This document shows positions 9,622 to 17,389 of a stretch of DNA of 64,000 nucleotides, one piece after another. A program made the position numbers and the translations under genes. The stretch lies in the NCBI GenBank assembly GCA_902809825.1, contig LR778114.1, forward strand, positions 1,178,001 through 1,242,000, given 5' to 3'. Position 1 is the stretch's first letter. Every line of letters begins with the position of its first letter. The notes under the pieces were generated by a model. It saw only the letters and a program-made list of their open reading frames with translations. It had not been told where the DNA came from and did no database searches. This DNA comes from Candidatus Hydrogenisulfobacillus filiaventi (GTDB lineage Bacteria > Bacillota > Sulfobacillia > Sulfobacillales > R501).

Positions 9622-11841
9622 ATGGAGATTCATAGGACAACCTTCGAGGTCGGGGGCCGCCCCATGACCTTGGAGACCGGCCGCATGGCCCGCCAGGCCA
9701 ACGGTGCGGTCCTGGTCCATTACGGCGACACCCGGGTGCTGGTGACGGCGGTGGCCTCCAAGACCCCGCGGGAGGGGGTCGACTTCTTCCCTCTCACCGT
9801 GGATTACGAGGAGCGCCTGTACGCGGTGGGCAAGATCCCGGGCGGCTTCATCAAGCGGGAGGGCCGGCCCAGCGAACACGCCATCCTGGCGGCCCGCCTC
9901 ACCGACCGGCCTATCCGGCCGCTTTTTCCCGAGGGCTTCCGCAACGATGTCCATGTGGTGGCCACCATCCTGTCGGTCGACCATGACCACAGCCCGGAGG
10001 TGTGCGGGATGGTGGGGGCGTCGGCGGCCCTGGCCATCTCCGACATCCCGTTCGAGGGGCCCATGGGGGCGGTGGTCGTAGGGCTGGTGGACGGGGAACT
10101 GGTCATCAACCCGACATCCGAGCAGGCGCAGCGCAGTGACCTGGCCCTGACGGTGGCCGGCACCGAGGAGGCCATCCTCATGATCGAGGCCGGCGCCAAC
10201 ATCGTCCCGGAGGCGCGCATCCTGGATGCCATCCTCTTCGGGCACGAGGCCATCAAGGGCATCATCGCCGGCATCCGGGAACACCAGGCCGCCTGCGGCA
10301 AGCCCAAGGCGGAGTATCCGCTATTCCTGCCCTCGCCGGAGCTGGTGGAAGCGGTGACCGCCCTGGCCACCGGGCCTCTGGCGGAGGCGGTCCGCCATCC
10401 CGACAAGCAGACGCGGGAGGCCCGCATCGAGGCTGTCAACCAGGAGATCGCCGCCCAGCTGCTGGAACGCTTCCCGGATGAGGCCCGCATGATCCCGGTG
10501 GTCCTGAAGAAGGTCCTGAAGCAGGTGGTGCGCAGCGCTATCATCCACGAGTCCATCCGGCCGGACGGCCGCGGGCTGCGGGAGATCCGGCCCATCAGCA
10601 TCGAGGTGGGCGTACTGCCCCGGGTGCATGGGACGGGCCTGTTCACCCGCGGGCAGACCCAAGCCCTGACCGCCATGACCTTGGGGCCGCTGAGCGATCA
10701 GCAGATGCTGGACGGGATCGGGGAAGAGGAATCCAAGCGCTACATGCACCACTACAACTTCCCGCCCTACGCCACCGGCGAAGCCGGGCCCATGCGGGGA
10801 CCCAACCGGCGCGCCATCGGGCACGGGGCCCTGGCGGAGCGCGCGCTGCTGCCGGTGATTCCGCCCGAGGAGGAGTTCCCCTACGCCCTGCGCCTGGTGT
10901 CCGACATCCTGGAATCCAACGGATCCAGCTCCATGGCGTCGGTCTGCGGCAGCACCCTGGCCCTGATGGACGGGGGGGTGCCCATCAAGGCCCCGGTGGC
11001 GGGCATCGCCATGGGCCTGGTGCAGGACGAGGCCAGCGGCCGCTACGCCATCCTGACCGACATCCAGGGGCTGGAGGACGCGCTGGGGGACATGGACTTC
11101 AAGGTGGCGGGCACGCGGACCGGGGTTACCGCCATCCAGATGGACATCAAGATCAAGGGGCTGAACCGGGCCATCCTGGAGGAGGCGCTGGAGCAGGCGC
11201 GGGAAGCCCGCCTGTACATCCTGGACCGCTTCCAGGAGGTCCTGCCGGCGCCACGGCCGCAGCTGTCCGCGCACGCTCCCCGCATTATCACCCTGCACAT
11301 CGACCCCGAAAAGATCCGGGATGTGATCGGACCGGGGGGCAAGACCATCAACCGTATCATCGAGGCCAGCAAGGTGGACGACAAGAAGGTCGAGATCGAC
11401 ATCGAGGACGACGGCACCATCTACATCGCCGCCGTGAACCAGGAGGCGGGCGAAAAGGCGGTGCGCATGATCAACGACCTGACTCGCAACGTGGAGGTGG
11501 GCGAGGTCTACGAGGGCCGTGTGACCCGCATCATGAGTTTCGGGGCCTTTGTGGAAATCCTGCCCGGCAAGGAGGGGCTGGTGCACATCTCCCAGCTGGC
11601 GCCGCAGCGGGTGGCGCGGGTCGAGGATGCGGTGCAGGTCGGCGACGTGCTCAAGGTCAAGGTGACCGAGATCGATCATATGGGCCGCATCAACCTCTCG
11701 CACAAGGACACCATGCCGGAGGCGGCACGGGCGGTAGCAGCCGGGCACGAGCGGCCGCGGCCGGTCGGCAACCGCGACCGGGGGCGCGGACCGCAGGAAG
11801 GCCGCCGCGAGCGGCCGGGAGGACCGCACGGGCGGCACTGA
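9622..11841 (+). CDS. pnp: Polyribonucleotide nucleotidyltransferase (PNPase)
   Basis: Phosphorolytic 3'-5' exoribonuclease. It has two RNase PH domains; the second carries [17 protein letters not shown] and [10 protein letters not shown]. An all-alpha linker separates them. A KH domain ([16 protein letters not shown] near residue 565) and an S1 domain ([26 protein letters not shown] near 635) follow. The tail from about residue 705 is Arg/Gly-rich. Full length at 739 residues. The ribosome-binding site (GGGGGG at 9602) is rather far from the ATG. Confidence 0.97.
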   Translation: MEIHRTTFEVGGRPMTLETGRMARQANGAVLVHYGDTRVLVTAVASKTPREGVDFFPLTVDYEERLYAVGKIPGGFIKREGRPSEHAILAARLTDRPIRPLFPEGFRNDVHVVATILSVDHDHSPEVCGMVGASAALAISDIPFEGPMGAVVVGLVDGELVINPTSEQAQRSDLALTVAGTEEAILMIEAGANIVPEARILDAILFGHEAIKGIIAGIREHQAACGKPKAEYPLFLPSPELVEAVTALATGPLAEAVRHPDKQTREARIEAVNQEIAAQLLERFPDEARMIPVVLKKVLKQVVRSAIIHESIRPDGRGLREIRPISIEVGVLPRVHGTGLFTRGQTQALTAMTLGPLSDQQMLDGIGEEESKRYMHHYNFPPYATGEAGPMRGPNRRAIGHGALAERALLPVIPPEEEFPYALRLVSDILESNGSSSMASVCGSTLALMDGGVPIKAPVAGIAMGLVQDEASGRYAILTDIQGLEDALGDMDFKVAGTRTGVTAIQMDIKIKGLNRAILEEALEQAREARLYILDRFQEVLPAPRPQLSAHAPRIITLHIDPEKIRDVIGPGGKTINRIIEASKVDDKKVEIDIEDDGTIYIAAVNQEAGEKAVRMINDLTRNVEVGEVYEGRVTRIMSFGAFVEILPGKEGLVHISQLAPQRVARVEDAVQVGDVLKVKVTEIDHMGRINLSHKDTMPEAARAVAAGHERPRPVGNRDRGRGPQEGRRERPGGPHGRH

Positions 11842-11842
11842 G

Positions 11843-11883
11843 CCGGGGGCCGGCAGGCGCCGGGTCCCGGTCTTTTCTTTTTT
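11843..11883 (+). terminator. Rho-independent terminator after pnp
   Basis: A 12-bp GC-rich stem (11843-11854 with 11859-11870, one mismatch and one G-U pair) with a four-base loop is followed by TCTTTTCTTTTTT. It lies two bases after the pnp stop and ends the operon before the convergent deacetylase gene. Confidence 0.85.
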
Positions 11884-11898
11884 GCGTGCGGCCCGGTT

Positions 11899-12621
11899 TC
11901 AGATCCTGGGCCGGGAGAGCCCCTCCAGGCGGCGCACCAGCTCCCCCACGGTGACCAGGCGGTAGCCTTCGGCCTGCAGGCGGGGGATGATCTGCTCTAC
12001 CGCCTGCACGGTAGCGGTCGAGGAGTTGGTGCCGTCATGGAAGATGATGATGCTCCCCGGGCGGATCTCCCGCAGCACCTGGCGGGCCATGTGGTCGGCC
12101 GAGTAGCGGCGCTGCCAGTCCCGGGTGTCGATGGTCCAGCCGATGACGGTATAGCCCATCCGCCCCAACACGTCCAGGGACACGGCATCGGAACGCCCGC
12201 CGGGCAGGCGGTACAGGCGGGGCTTCGGCGCGCCCAGCGCGGTCAGGATGGCGGCGTTCTCCTCCACCTCCCGCTGCACCTGCTCGGCGCTGCGGGCGCG
12301 CAGGGTGAGATGGGTGGCGCCATGGCTGCCGATCTCCATCCCGGCCTTGACCTCCTCGCGGATCAGCTCCGGGTACCGGTTGGCCTGGCTGCCGATGATG
12401 AAGAAGGTAGCGGGAACGTGATGGGCCGTGAGCACCTGCAGGACCCGGGGCGTCCATTTGGCAGTGGGCCCGTCGTCAAAGCTGAGGGCCGCCACCTTGT
12501 CGGTGGTCGGCACCCGGCTGACCACCAGGGCCGAGGCGGCCCGGGCCGGTGCGGCGGCCGCCGCCGCCAGCAGGACGGCCGAAGCCCAGCCGGCCAACCG
12601 GCGGGCGATAGGGGTGAACAT
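11899..12621 (-). CDS. Secreted polysaccharide deacetylase (NodB domain), active-site residues intact
   Basis: 240 residues with a signal peptide (basic MFTPIARRLAG, then an alanine-rich core ending ARA near residue 28). The NodB deacetylase motifs are all present: SFDDGP (metal/base aspartates), SHGATH (metal histidines), RLPGG, DTRDW and IIFHDG. The enzyme should remove N-acetyl groups from peptidoglycan or another extracellular glycan in a metal-dependent way. Divergent from the ylxY-like gene at 12713, with 91 bases between the two starts, so they may share a control region. Confidence 0.9.
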   Translation of the reverse strand: MFTPIARRLAGWASAVLLAAAAAAPARAASALVVSRVPTTDKVAALSFDDGPTAKWTPRVLQVLTAHHVPATFFIIGSQANRYPELIREEVKAGMEIGSHGATHLTLRARSAEQVQREVEENAAILTALGAPKPRLYRLPGGRSDAVSLDVLGRMGYTVIGWTIDTRDWQRRYSADHMARQVLREIRPGSIIIFHDGTNSSTATVQAVEQIIPRLQAEGYRLVTVGELVRRLEGLSRPRI

Positions 12622-12712
12622 GGTCTGCCTCCTTCCACCTGGCGTCGGCGGCAGTATGGCCGCCGCCCCGGCGGGTTATGCTGGGCCCGAACCGGTAGAG
12701 GGGGGACGCAGC

Positions 12713-13438
12713 ATGACCGGGTGGGGAAAGCGTTTACGGACCTGGGTGGTGGCCGGGGCGGCCGCCGCCGGCCTCGTGGCCGGGGTGCCGGTCCGGGCCC
12801 AGGCCCCGCCGTTGCCGGCGGCCGTGCCGGTATACCGGGTGGAGACCGCCCATCCCGTCATGGCTCTCAGCATCAACGTGGTGTGGGGAACCGAGTATGT
12901 GCCCCAGCTGCTGGCAGCCCTTAAGGCGGCACACGCCCACGCCACCTTCATGCTGGGCGGACGCTGGGCCGAACAGCATGCCGACCTGGCCCGCAGCCTG
13001 GTGCAGGCCGGGATGGAGGTGGGTAACCACGGCTGGAACCACGCCCATCCCAGCCTGCAGGACCCGGAGGCGCTGGCCGCCGACATCCGCCGATCCAGCG
13101 CGGCCATCGCGGCCGTGACGGGAGCCCAGCCCGCGCTCTACGCCCCGCCCTACGGGGAGCTGAACCCCCGCATCCTGGGGGCGGCGCGCGCCAACGGCCT
13201 GACGTTGGTCATGTGGACCATCGACACCATCGACTGGCGGCCGGCCAGCGACCCCGCCACCATTGTGCGCCGCGTGCTGGGACGGGCACGACCGGGGGCC
13301 ATTGTCCTCATGCATCCCACCGACCGCACGGTGGAGGCCCTGCCGGCGGTTCTGAAGGGGCTGGCCGCCAAGGGATACCAGGTGGTGACGGTGAGTGACC
13401 TGCTGCGGACCGGCCAACCGCGCAATGACGGCGAATGA
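12713..13438 (+). CDS. YlxY-like secreted NodB-fold protein, catalytic motifs altered
   Basis: 241 residues with an N-terminal signal segment (TWVVAGAAAAGLVAGVPVRAQ). The fold is NodB-like, but the first motif reads ALSINVVWGTEY instead of xxFDDG, and APPYGE replaces RxPxG. NHGWNHAHP keeps the histidine motif and DTIDW is present. The INVxWGxEY variant, together with a position just after pnp, matches the Bacillota YlxY sporulation-associated deacetylase family, so catalytic activity is doubtful. The start at 12713 has GAGGGGGGA upstream. Frame-compatible upstream codons have no ribosome-binding site. Confidence 0.85.
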   Translation: MTGWGKRLRTWVVAGAAAAGLVAGVPVRAQAPPLPAAVPVYRVETAHPVMALSINVVWGTEYVPQLLAALKAAHAHATFMLGGRWAEQHADLARSLVQAGMEVGNHGWNHAHPSLQDPEALAADIRRSSAAIAAVTGAQPALYAPPYGELNPRILGAARANGLTLVMWTIDTIDWRPASDPATIVRRVLGRARPGAIVLMHPTDRTVEALPAVLKGLAAKGYQVVTVSDLLRTGQPRNDGE

Positions 13439-13527
13439 GCCGCTAGGGGGATACCATCCGGGGCCGGCCGCGGCATAATGGGGACGGCGAGAGGCCCAGG
13501 GCGTAGGGGAAGGCGGGTGGTCGTCCC

Positions 13528-13722
13528 ATGTTGAGCCGGAAGTGGACGCGCCTGGAGCGGAGCCGGCCGCAGCTCCGGTGGGCCCGGTGGGGCATGATCG
13601 GGGGCGCGGTGGCGGCCGTGGCCGGGCTGGTGGCCGCCCACGGGCTGATCCTGCCCGGGGTAGCGGTGGCCGGTGGCTCGGCGGTCTGGGCCTACCGCAT
13701 CCTCACCGGACGCCGCGATTAG
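13528..13722 (+). CDS. Small membrane protein, unknown function
   Basis: A 64-residue ORF with a basic N-terminus (KWTRLERSRPQLRWARW), then one long hydrophobic stretch from about residue 22 to 56 that could form one or two membrane helices, and a basic end (RILTGRRD). The ribosome-binding site (AGGGGAAGG, about 14 bases upstream) is distant. No family recognised. It is followed 33 bases later by another small gene in the same direction, which supports it being real. Confidence 0.5.
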   Translation: MLSRKWTRLERSRPQLRWARWGMIGGAVAAVAGLVAAHGLILPGVAVAGGSAVWAYRILTGRRD

Positions 13723-13755
13723 GCGGCCCCGGATGCGCGACAGGAGGGAACGGCC

Positions 13756-13986
13756 ATGGAGGAAGGGGCAGTCCGCGAGGAAAGCCGGCTGAACTGGGTG
13801 GAGCACTGGCGCCGCGCGCTGAACACCCTGCAGCCGGAAGGTTCGCTCCTCGAGCAGGGGCAGCGCATGACCGCCGAGACCGTAGAATCCTGGCAGGTAG
13901 AGGTCCATCGTACCTTGCGCGAGCTGGCCGAACTGGCCGACCGCATCGCCACGGTCTGGATGGCGGAACGCGAGCGCAGCCACTAG
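13756..13986 (+). CDS. Small acidic helical protein, unknown function
   Basis: 76 residues, preceded by a clear AGGAGGG seven bases upstream. The sequence is charged and helical (EVHRTLRELAELADRIATVW), with no cysteines and no membrane segment. No family recognised. It overlaps the end of the convergent XRE regulator gene by four bases. Confidence 0.6.
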   Translation: MEEGAVREESRLNWVEHWRRALNTLQPEGSLLEQGQRMTAETVESWQVEVHRTLRELAELADRIATVWMAERERSH

Positions 13987-14357
13987 GCCGGCGGAGGGCG
14001 GTGGCCGCGCTGGCGGGCGATCTTGGCCACGATAAGGGCACGGACCTCGTGCCAGTCCTCGGGGCTGAGCGCCCGGCGGGCCTCCGCCCACACATCTGCT
14101 AGCTCCTGTACCCCCGGCGTACAGGGCGGTTCCCCGTCGCAGGCCCGTTCCCCGTCCAGACCCAGCAGGGCCATCAGCACCTCGGGTTCAAACCGCAGCA
14201 CCCGGCTGAGCTGGGCCAGCTGGTCCAGGCTGGGACGCCGGCGCTGATTTTCCAGGCGGGAGAGCTGGGCCGGGCTGATGCCCGTCCGCTCCGCCAGTTC
14301 CTTCAGGGAAAACCCATGTGCACGCCGCGTCTCGCGCAGCAGTCTGCCGAATTCCAT
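13983..14357 (-). CDS. XRE-family transcriptional regulator
   Basis: An N-terminal lambda-repressor-like HTH (ETRRAHGFSLKELAERTGIS, then a recognition helix around AQLSRLENQRRR) is followed by ~60 residues of unknown helical sequence with a CDGEPPC segment that could bind metal. The start at 14357 (MEFGRLL) is chosen because a promoter lies at 14384-14412, so an in-frame ATG at 14405 would be upstream of the transcript start. Its promoter overlaps a perfect 20-bp palindrome also related to sites near the second HTH gene, which suggests autoregulation and control of the cysteine-synthase-like gene. Confidence 0.85.
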   Translation of the reverse strand: MEFGRLLRETRRAHGFSLKELAERTGISPAQLSRLENQRRRPSLDQLAQLSRVLRFEPEVLMALLGLDGERACDGEPPCTPGVQELADVWAEARRALSPEDWHEVRALIVAKIARQRGHRPPPA

Positions 14358-14383
14358 CCCCACCCACCCGGATTCTTTCCCCC

Positions 14384-14415
14384 ATCCTAGCAGGACCATT
14401 GCCAATTGGCAATGG
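14384..14415 (-). promoter_or_regulatory. XRE-gene promoter overlapping palindromic operator (site A)
   Basis: On the minus strand TTGCCA (14412-14407), a 17-base spacer and TAGGAT (14389-14384) form a promoter. Its -35 box lies inside the perfect 20-bp palindrome CCATTGCCAATTGGCAATGG (14396-14415). The palindrome is centred about 28 bases upstream of the XRE transcript start (repressor-like position). It lies about 64 bases upstream of the divergent cysteine-synthase-like transcript start (activator-like position). Confidence 0.75.
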
Positions 14416-14434
14416 CGGCGCGCCCGTCCCCGGG

Positions 14435-14463
14435 TTGACGTTCGCTGGCCCGCCCCCTATGCT
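14435..14463 (+). promoter_or_regulatory. Promoter of the cysteine-synthase-like gene
   Basis: TTGACG (14435-14440), a 17-base spacer and TATGCT (14458-14463) lead to a transcript starting near 14470. The gene's ribosome-binding site GGGAGGGAGG follows at about 14490. The palindromic operator lies just upstream. Confidence 0.7.
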
Positions 14464-14505
14464 GGCGGCACGACGTCCGCCACCGGCGGGGGAGGGAGGC
14501 GCGGG

Positions 14506-15429
14506 ATGGCCGATATCACGGCGCTTATCGGGAACACCCCCCTGGTCCGCCTGCAGGAGCTGTCGGAGCGGACCGGGATCGAGGTGTGGGCCAAGCTGGA
14601 GATGTTCAACCCCGGGGGGTCGGTCAAGGACCGGACCGCCTGGGCCTTAATCCGGGACGCCGAGGCGCGGGGGCGCTTGGGCCCCGGAACTGTCCTGATC
14701 GAGGCCACCAGCGGCAACACCGGCATCGCCCTGGCGATGGTGGCAGCGGCGCGGGGGCTCCGGCTCCGGCTGTGCATGCCGGCCGGGCAGAGCGAGGAGC
14801 GCCGCCAGCTGTTCTGGGCCTATGGCGCCCAACTGGAGGAAACGCCGCGGGAGGAAGGGACCCCCGGGGCCATCCGCCGGGCCCGGGAACTGGAGGCGGA
14901 ACTGCCCGGCGCCCTCTGGTTGCGCCAGCATGAGAATCCGGCCAATCCCCGCGTCCACGAAGAGACCACCGGGCCGGAGATCTGGCGGCAGACCGGCGGG
15001 CGGGTGGACCTGGTGGTGGCGGGGGTCGGTACCGGGGGGACGATCACCGGGGTGGGCCGCTTCCTTAAGCGCTGCCGGCCGGCGGTGCGGCTGGTGGCGG
15101 TGGAGCCGGCCGCGTCGGCGGTGCTCTCCGGCCGCCCGCGCGGGCCCCACCGGATTCAGGGCATCGGGGCCGGCTTCGTGCCGGCGGTGCTGGACACCGG
15201 CCTGCTGGATGAGGTGGTGGCGGTCGAGGACGAGGCGGCCTGGGAAGCGGCCCGCCGGCTGGCCCGGCGCGAGGGCATCCTGGCCGGCCTCTCCTCGGGC
15301 GCGGCCTATGTGGCGGCGGAACGGGTCCTCAACCGCGACCCGCGGCCGGGTTCGGTTTGTGTGGTCATCTTTCCCGACTCGGGTGAACGGTACCTGTCCC
15401 TGGGACTGTACCGGCCGTCTCCGGAGTAA
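14506..15429 (+). CDS. PLP-dependent cysteine synthase-like enzyme, regulated paralog
   Basis: 307 residues of fold-type II PLP enzyme. NPGGSVKDR holds the Schiff-base lysine, TSGNTGIAL binds substrate and phosphate, and GVGTGGTITG binds the PLP phosphate. Close in plan to CysK (O-acetylserine + sulfide to cysteine), and about as long as the second copy at 59815. It could equally act in cysteine synthesis from another activated serine. The start at 14506 has a GGGAGGGAGG site. It is bracketed by two small HTH regulators that share an operator sequence, unlike the copy at 59815, so this one is probably the conditionally expressed form. Confidence 0.88.
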   Translation: MADITALIGNTPLVRLQELSERTGIEVWAKLEMFNPGGSVKDRTAWALIRDAEARGRLGPGTVLIEATSGNTGIALAMVAAARGLRLRLCMPAGQSEERRQLFWAYGAQLEETPREEGTPGAIRRARELEAELPGALWLRQHENPANPRVHEETTGPEIWRQTGGRVDLVVAGVGTGGTITGVGRFLKRCRPAVRLVAVEPAASAVLSGRPRGPHRIQGIGAGFVPAVLDTGLLDEVVAVEDEAAWEAARRLARREGILAGLSSGAAYVAAERVLNRDPRPGSVCVVIFPDSGERYLSLGLYRPSPE

Positions 15430-15447
15430 ACCCGGCGCCCGCCCGTG

Positions 15448-15493
15448 GTTGCCCAATGGAAACCAGGCCGCTATAATGTTTCCAATTGGCAAA
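15448..15493 (+). promoter_or_regulatory. Promoter with two operator-like sites (sites B and C)
   Basis: TTGCCC (15449-15454), a 17-base spacer and a perfect TATAAT (15472-15477) make a strong promoter for the small HTH gene. TTTCCAATTGGCAAA (15479-15493, site B) covers the transcript start. GGTTGCCCAATGGAAACC (15448-15465, site C) covers the -35. Both resemble the core TTGCCAATTGGCAA of the palindrome at 14396-14415, so the same regulator probably represses this promoter. Confidence 0.75.
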
Positions 15494-15500
15494 TCACGGA

Positions 15501-15758
15501 ATGAGGGCGATGGTGGCCATGGCGGAGACGGTGCTGGCCCGGATTGACGTCATCCGGGCCTTCATGCGCGAGCGGCAGTGGGGGGAACGGGAGCTGGCCC
15601 AGCACATGGGATTGGCCCATTCCTATGTGAACCGGGTCCTGGCCCGCAAGCGGCGGCCGGGGCCCAAGTTCATCGCCGGCATCATCCGGCTGGGTCTGAC
15701 CTGGGACGAAGCCTTTTACATCGGCGAGGATGCCGAGCCGGAACGGGCGGAGCCCTGA
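15501..15758 (+). CDS. Small HTH (Cro/CI-like) DNA-binding protein
   Basis: About 80-85 residues made almost entirely of one helix-turn-helix: VIRAFMRERQWGERELAQHM, then GLAHSYVNRVLARKRRPGPKF. It has no effector domain. The start is uncertain: ATGs at 15501, 15510 and 15519 are all in frame. GAGGG at 15504 fits 15519 best, while 15501 is the first ATG after the predicted transcript start. It probably works with or against the XRE protein at 13983 on the shared operators that flank the cysteine-synthase-like gene. Confidence 0.75.
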   Translation: MRAMVAMAETVLARIDVIRAFMRERQWGERELAQHMGLAHSYVNRVLARKRRPGPKFIAGIIRLGLTWDEAFYIGEDAEPERAEP

Positions 15759-15849
15759 CCCGGCCGGCACCGGGCTTCCCGGCCCGGTTGCCCCCGGCCG
15801 CCGTTCCGCCTAGCATGGAGGCAGGTCCGGGGAAGAGGGAGGCGCGAGC

Positions 15850-16305
15850 ATGCGCATACTGCTGGCAACCGACGGATCGGAGGGGGCTATTGATGCCGCC
15901 CGCTGGGTCGGGGAACACTTCACCGAGCAGGATCAGATCACCGTGGTGCTGGTCAGCCGTCCGACGGCGGAGACGGCCGTCAGCGTCATCGGATACGGCA
16001 TTACCGAGGAGACGTGGGAGGAGGTGGAAAAGGCCAACCGGCGGGTGGCACTGGCGCAGCTGGACCAGACGATCAAGATCCTGGAGGACGCCGGCCTGCG
16101 GGCGGAGAGCGTGCACCTGGAAGGCCTGCCCGTCGATGAGCTGGTACGGTACGCCCGCACCCACGAGGTGGACCTCATCGTGATGGGCAACCGCGGGCGC
16201 AGCCTCCTGGCCGGTCTGGTGCTGGGCAGCGTCTCCCTGGGTGTCCTTACCCATGCCCCCTGTCCGGTGCTGGTGGTGCCGCCCCGCCATCATCCGCCGG
16301 AGTAG
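15850..16305 (+). CDS. Universal stress protein, ATP-binding type
   Basis: 151 residues of a single UspA domain: MRILLATDGSEGAIDAARW at the start, and the ATP-binding pattern G-x2-G-x9-G-S near the end (GNRGRSLLAGLVLGSVS). The fold is a Rossmann-like homodimer used in stress adaptation, but its target is unknown. GAAGAGGGAGG precedes the ATG. The 3' end overlaps the antisense thpR-like gene by up to 59 bases. Confidence 0.9.
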   Translation: MRILLATDGSEGAIDAARWVGEHFTEQDQITVVLVSRPTAETAVSVIGYGITEETWEEVEKANRRVALAQLDQTIKILEDAGLRAESVHLEGLPVDELVRYARTHEVDLIVMGNRGRSLLAGLVLGSVSLGVLTHAPCPVLVVPPRHHPPE

Positions 16306-16854
16306 GATCCCCGCCCAAGCCGGCCGCGGCCAGCAGGGTGTAGCGGCGGCCGCCGGGGGTTGCCTGGCTGAGGTAAAGCCCGATGGCGGTAACAGCCAGA
16401 CGCCGGGGCCGCCAGGGCGGAAGCGGGGCCGACGGCACGGGCGGCCGCGGCCGGAGCACGGTGATATGCGGCTGCCAGGGGCGGGGGTCGGCGGCGGGCA
16501 CCGCCCTTATCGCCGCCGCCCCCGCCTCCAGCTGCCGCTGCAGCCCCCGCAGGACCCCGGCACCCGGCCGGGGCCCACCCAGAGCACATGGGGCTCTCCG
16601 GGGGGGCCGAAGCGGCCCCAGCGGCTCAGCCAGAGGGCGGAGGGCGGGGTGGCGGCAGCGGTGGCCTCCAGCAGGCGGGTGAGGGCGGGAATGTGCTGCT
16701 CCGGGACCTCGCCCAGAAAGGCGAAGGTGAGGTGCAAGCCGGCCGGATCCGGGAAGCTGCCGCGGTAGCCCCGCCGGCGCAGATGCTGTTGCAGGGCGGC
16801 GATCTCGGCGGCCAGGGCGGCCGGCACGGCAGCGGCAAAAAACAGGCGCGGCAT
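16247..16854 (-). pseudogene. thpR: RNA 2',3'-cyclic phosphodiesterase (ThpR/LigT), one frameshift
   Basis: Two frames together give a normal ~200-residue 2H phosphoesterase. The first (start 16854, MPRLFFAAAVPAALA) contains HLTFAFLG. The second contains HITVLRPRP. These are the paired HxTx motifs that form the active site. The frames join near 16555-16558, where one extra G on the coding strand in a GGGG run would restore VPGVLRGLQRQLEAG. The break is therefore either a recent single-base deletion or a homopolymer sequencing error. GGGGGGAT precedes the start. Confidence 0.8.
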
Positions 16855-16910
16855 GAACGGATCCCCCCGCCCCCAGCTTAGCAGAGTGCGGCAGGGCCGG
16901 AACGGCATGA

Positions 16911-16957
16911 CAGGGCCCAGGATGGAACGGGGCTGTTCATCCTGGGCCCTGCCTTTT
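16911..16957 (+). terminator. Long perfect hairpin with short U tract
   Basis: CAGGGCCCAGGATG (16911-16924) pairs perfectly with CATCCTGGGCCCTG (16938-16951) around a 13-base loop and is followed by CCTTTT. It reads as a terminator on the plus strand, but the nearest upstream plus-strand gene is uspA, 600 bases away. It may instead be a relic of a mobile element. Confidence 0.5.
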
Positions 16958-17313
16958 AAGGTGAGTGGATTCGGCTAGTCATTCGTTTGGTTCCGGACCG
17001 CATAACCCTGAACTCCGACGCTGCGCGTCGTCCCTCCGGTTCGCGCCGGACCAACACGCTGCTCGGAGCAGCTTCAGTATGATCCCGCCGCGCGGGCCTG
17101 TCGCCGGTCGTGGGGGTCAAAGCGGCCGTTCCATTTGACCCTATTCACGGATGACCCGAAGGCCGCAGGATTGCGGGGAAGACGACGTTTTCCGCGCACG
17201 ATCGGAGTCCGGGTTCAGTCCACCGGCGGTTTAGTGCGGGTCGCCCTGACGGGCCCCGGAAAGGCGGGGGCACAGACCATCTGGCCCTGCCCACGCCCCT
17301 CCCGTGGACCCTG
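16958..17313. other. Non-coding stretch with hairpins and a TGACCC/GGGTCA repeat cluster
   Basis: No convincing gene. Three short hairpins lie close together around 17018-17075: GACGC/GCGTC, TCCGG/CCGGA and GCTGCT/AGCAGC. Further on, GGGTCAAA (17114-17121) and TTTGACCC (17134-17141) are an exact inverted repeat, and another TGACCC follows at about 17151. Clustered GGGTCA motifs resemble the ends of IS21-family insertion sequences, so this may be the footprint of a lost element. No transposase remains. The identity is a guess. Confidence 0.35.
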
Positions 17314-17341
17314 TTGACGGCGGCCGGGAATGGCCGACAAT
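17314..17341 (+). promoter_or_regulatory. Probable promoter of the radical-SAM-like gene
   Basis: TTGACG (17314-17319), a 16-base spacer and GACAAT (17336-17341). Transcription would start near 17348, after the ATG at 17330 and before the one at 17390, which supports the latter as the true start. Confidence 0.45.
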
Positions 17342-17389
17342 GGGAACGACAAGCCATCACAGCCGTGCACAACGTGGGAGGCGGGCAAG

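Noticed and set aside
17000-17075. Possible tRNA (GGTTCGCGCC looks like a T arm)
   Set aside because: The loop has six bases instead of seven, and no acceptor stem, D arm or anticodon arm can be drawn.
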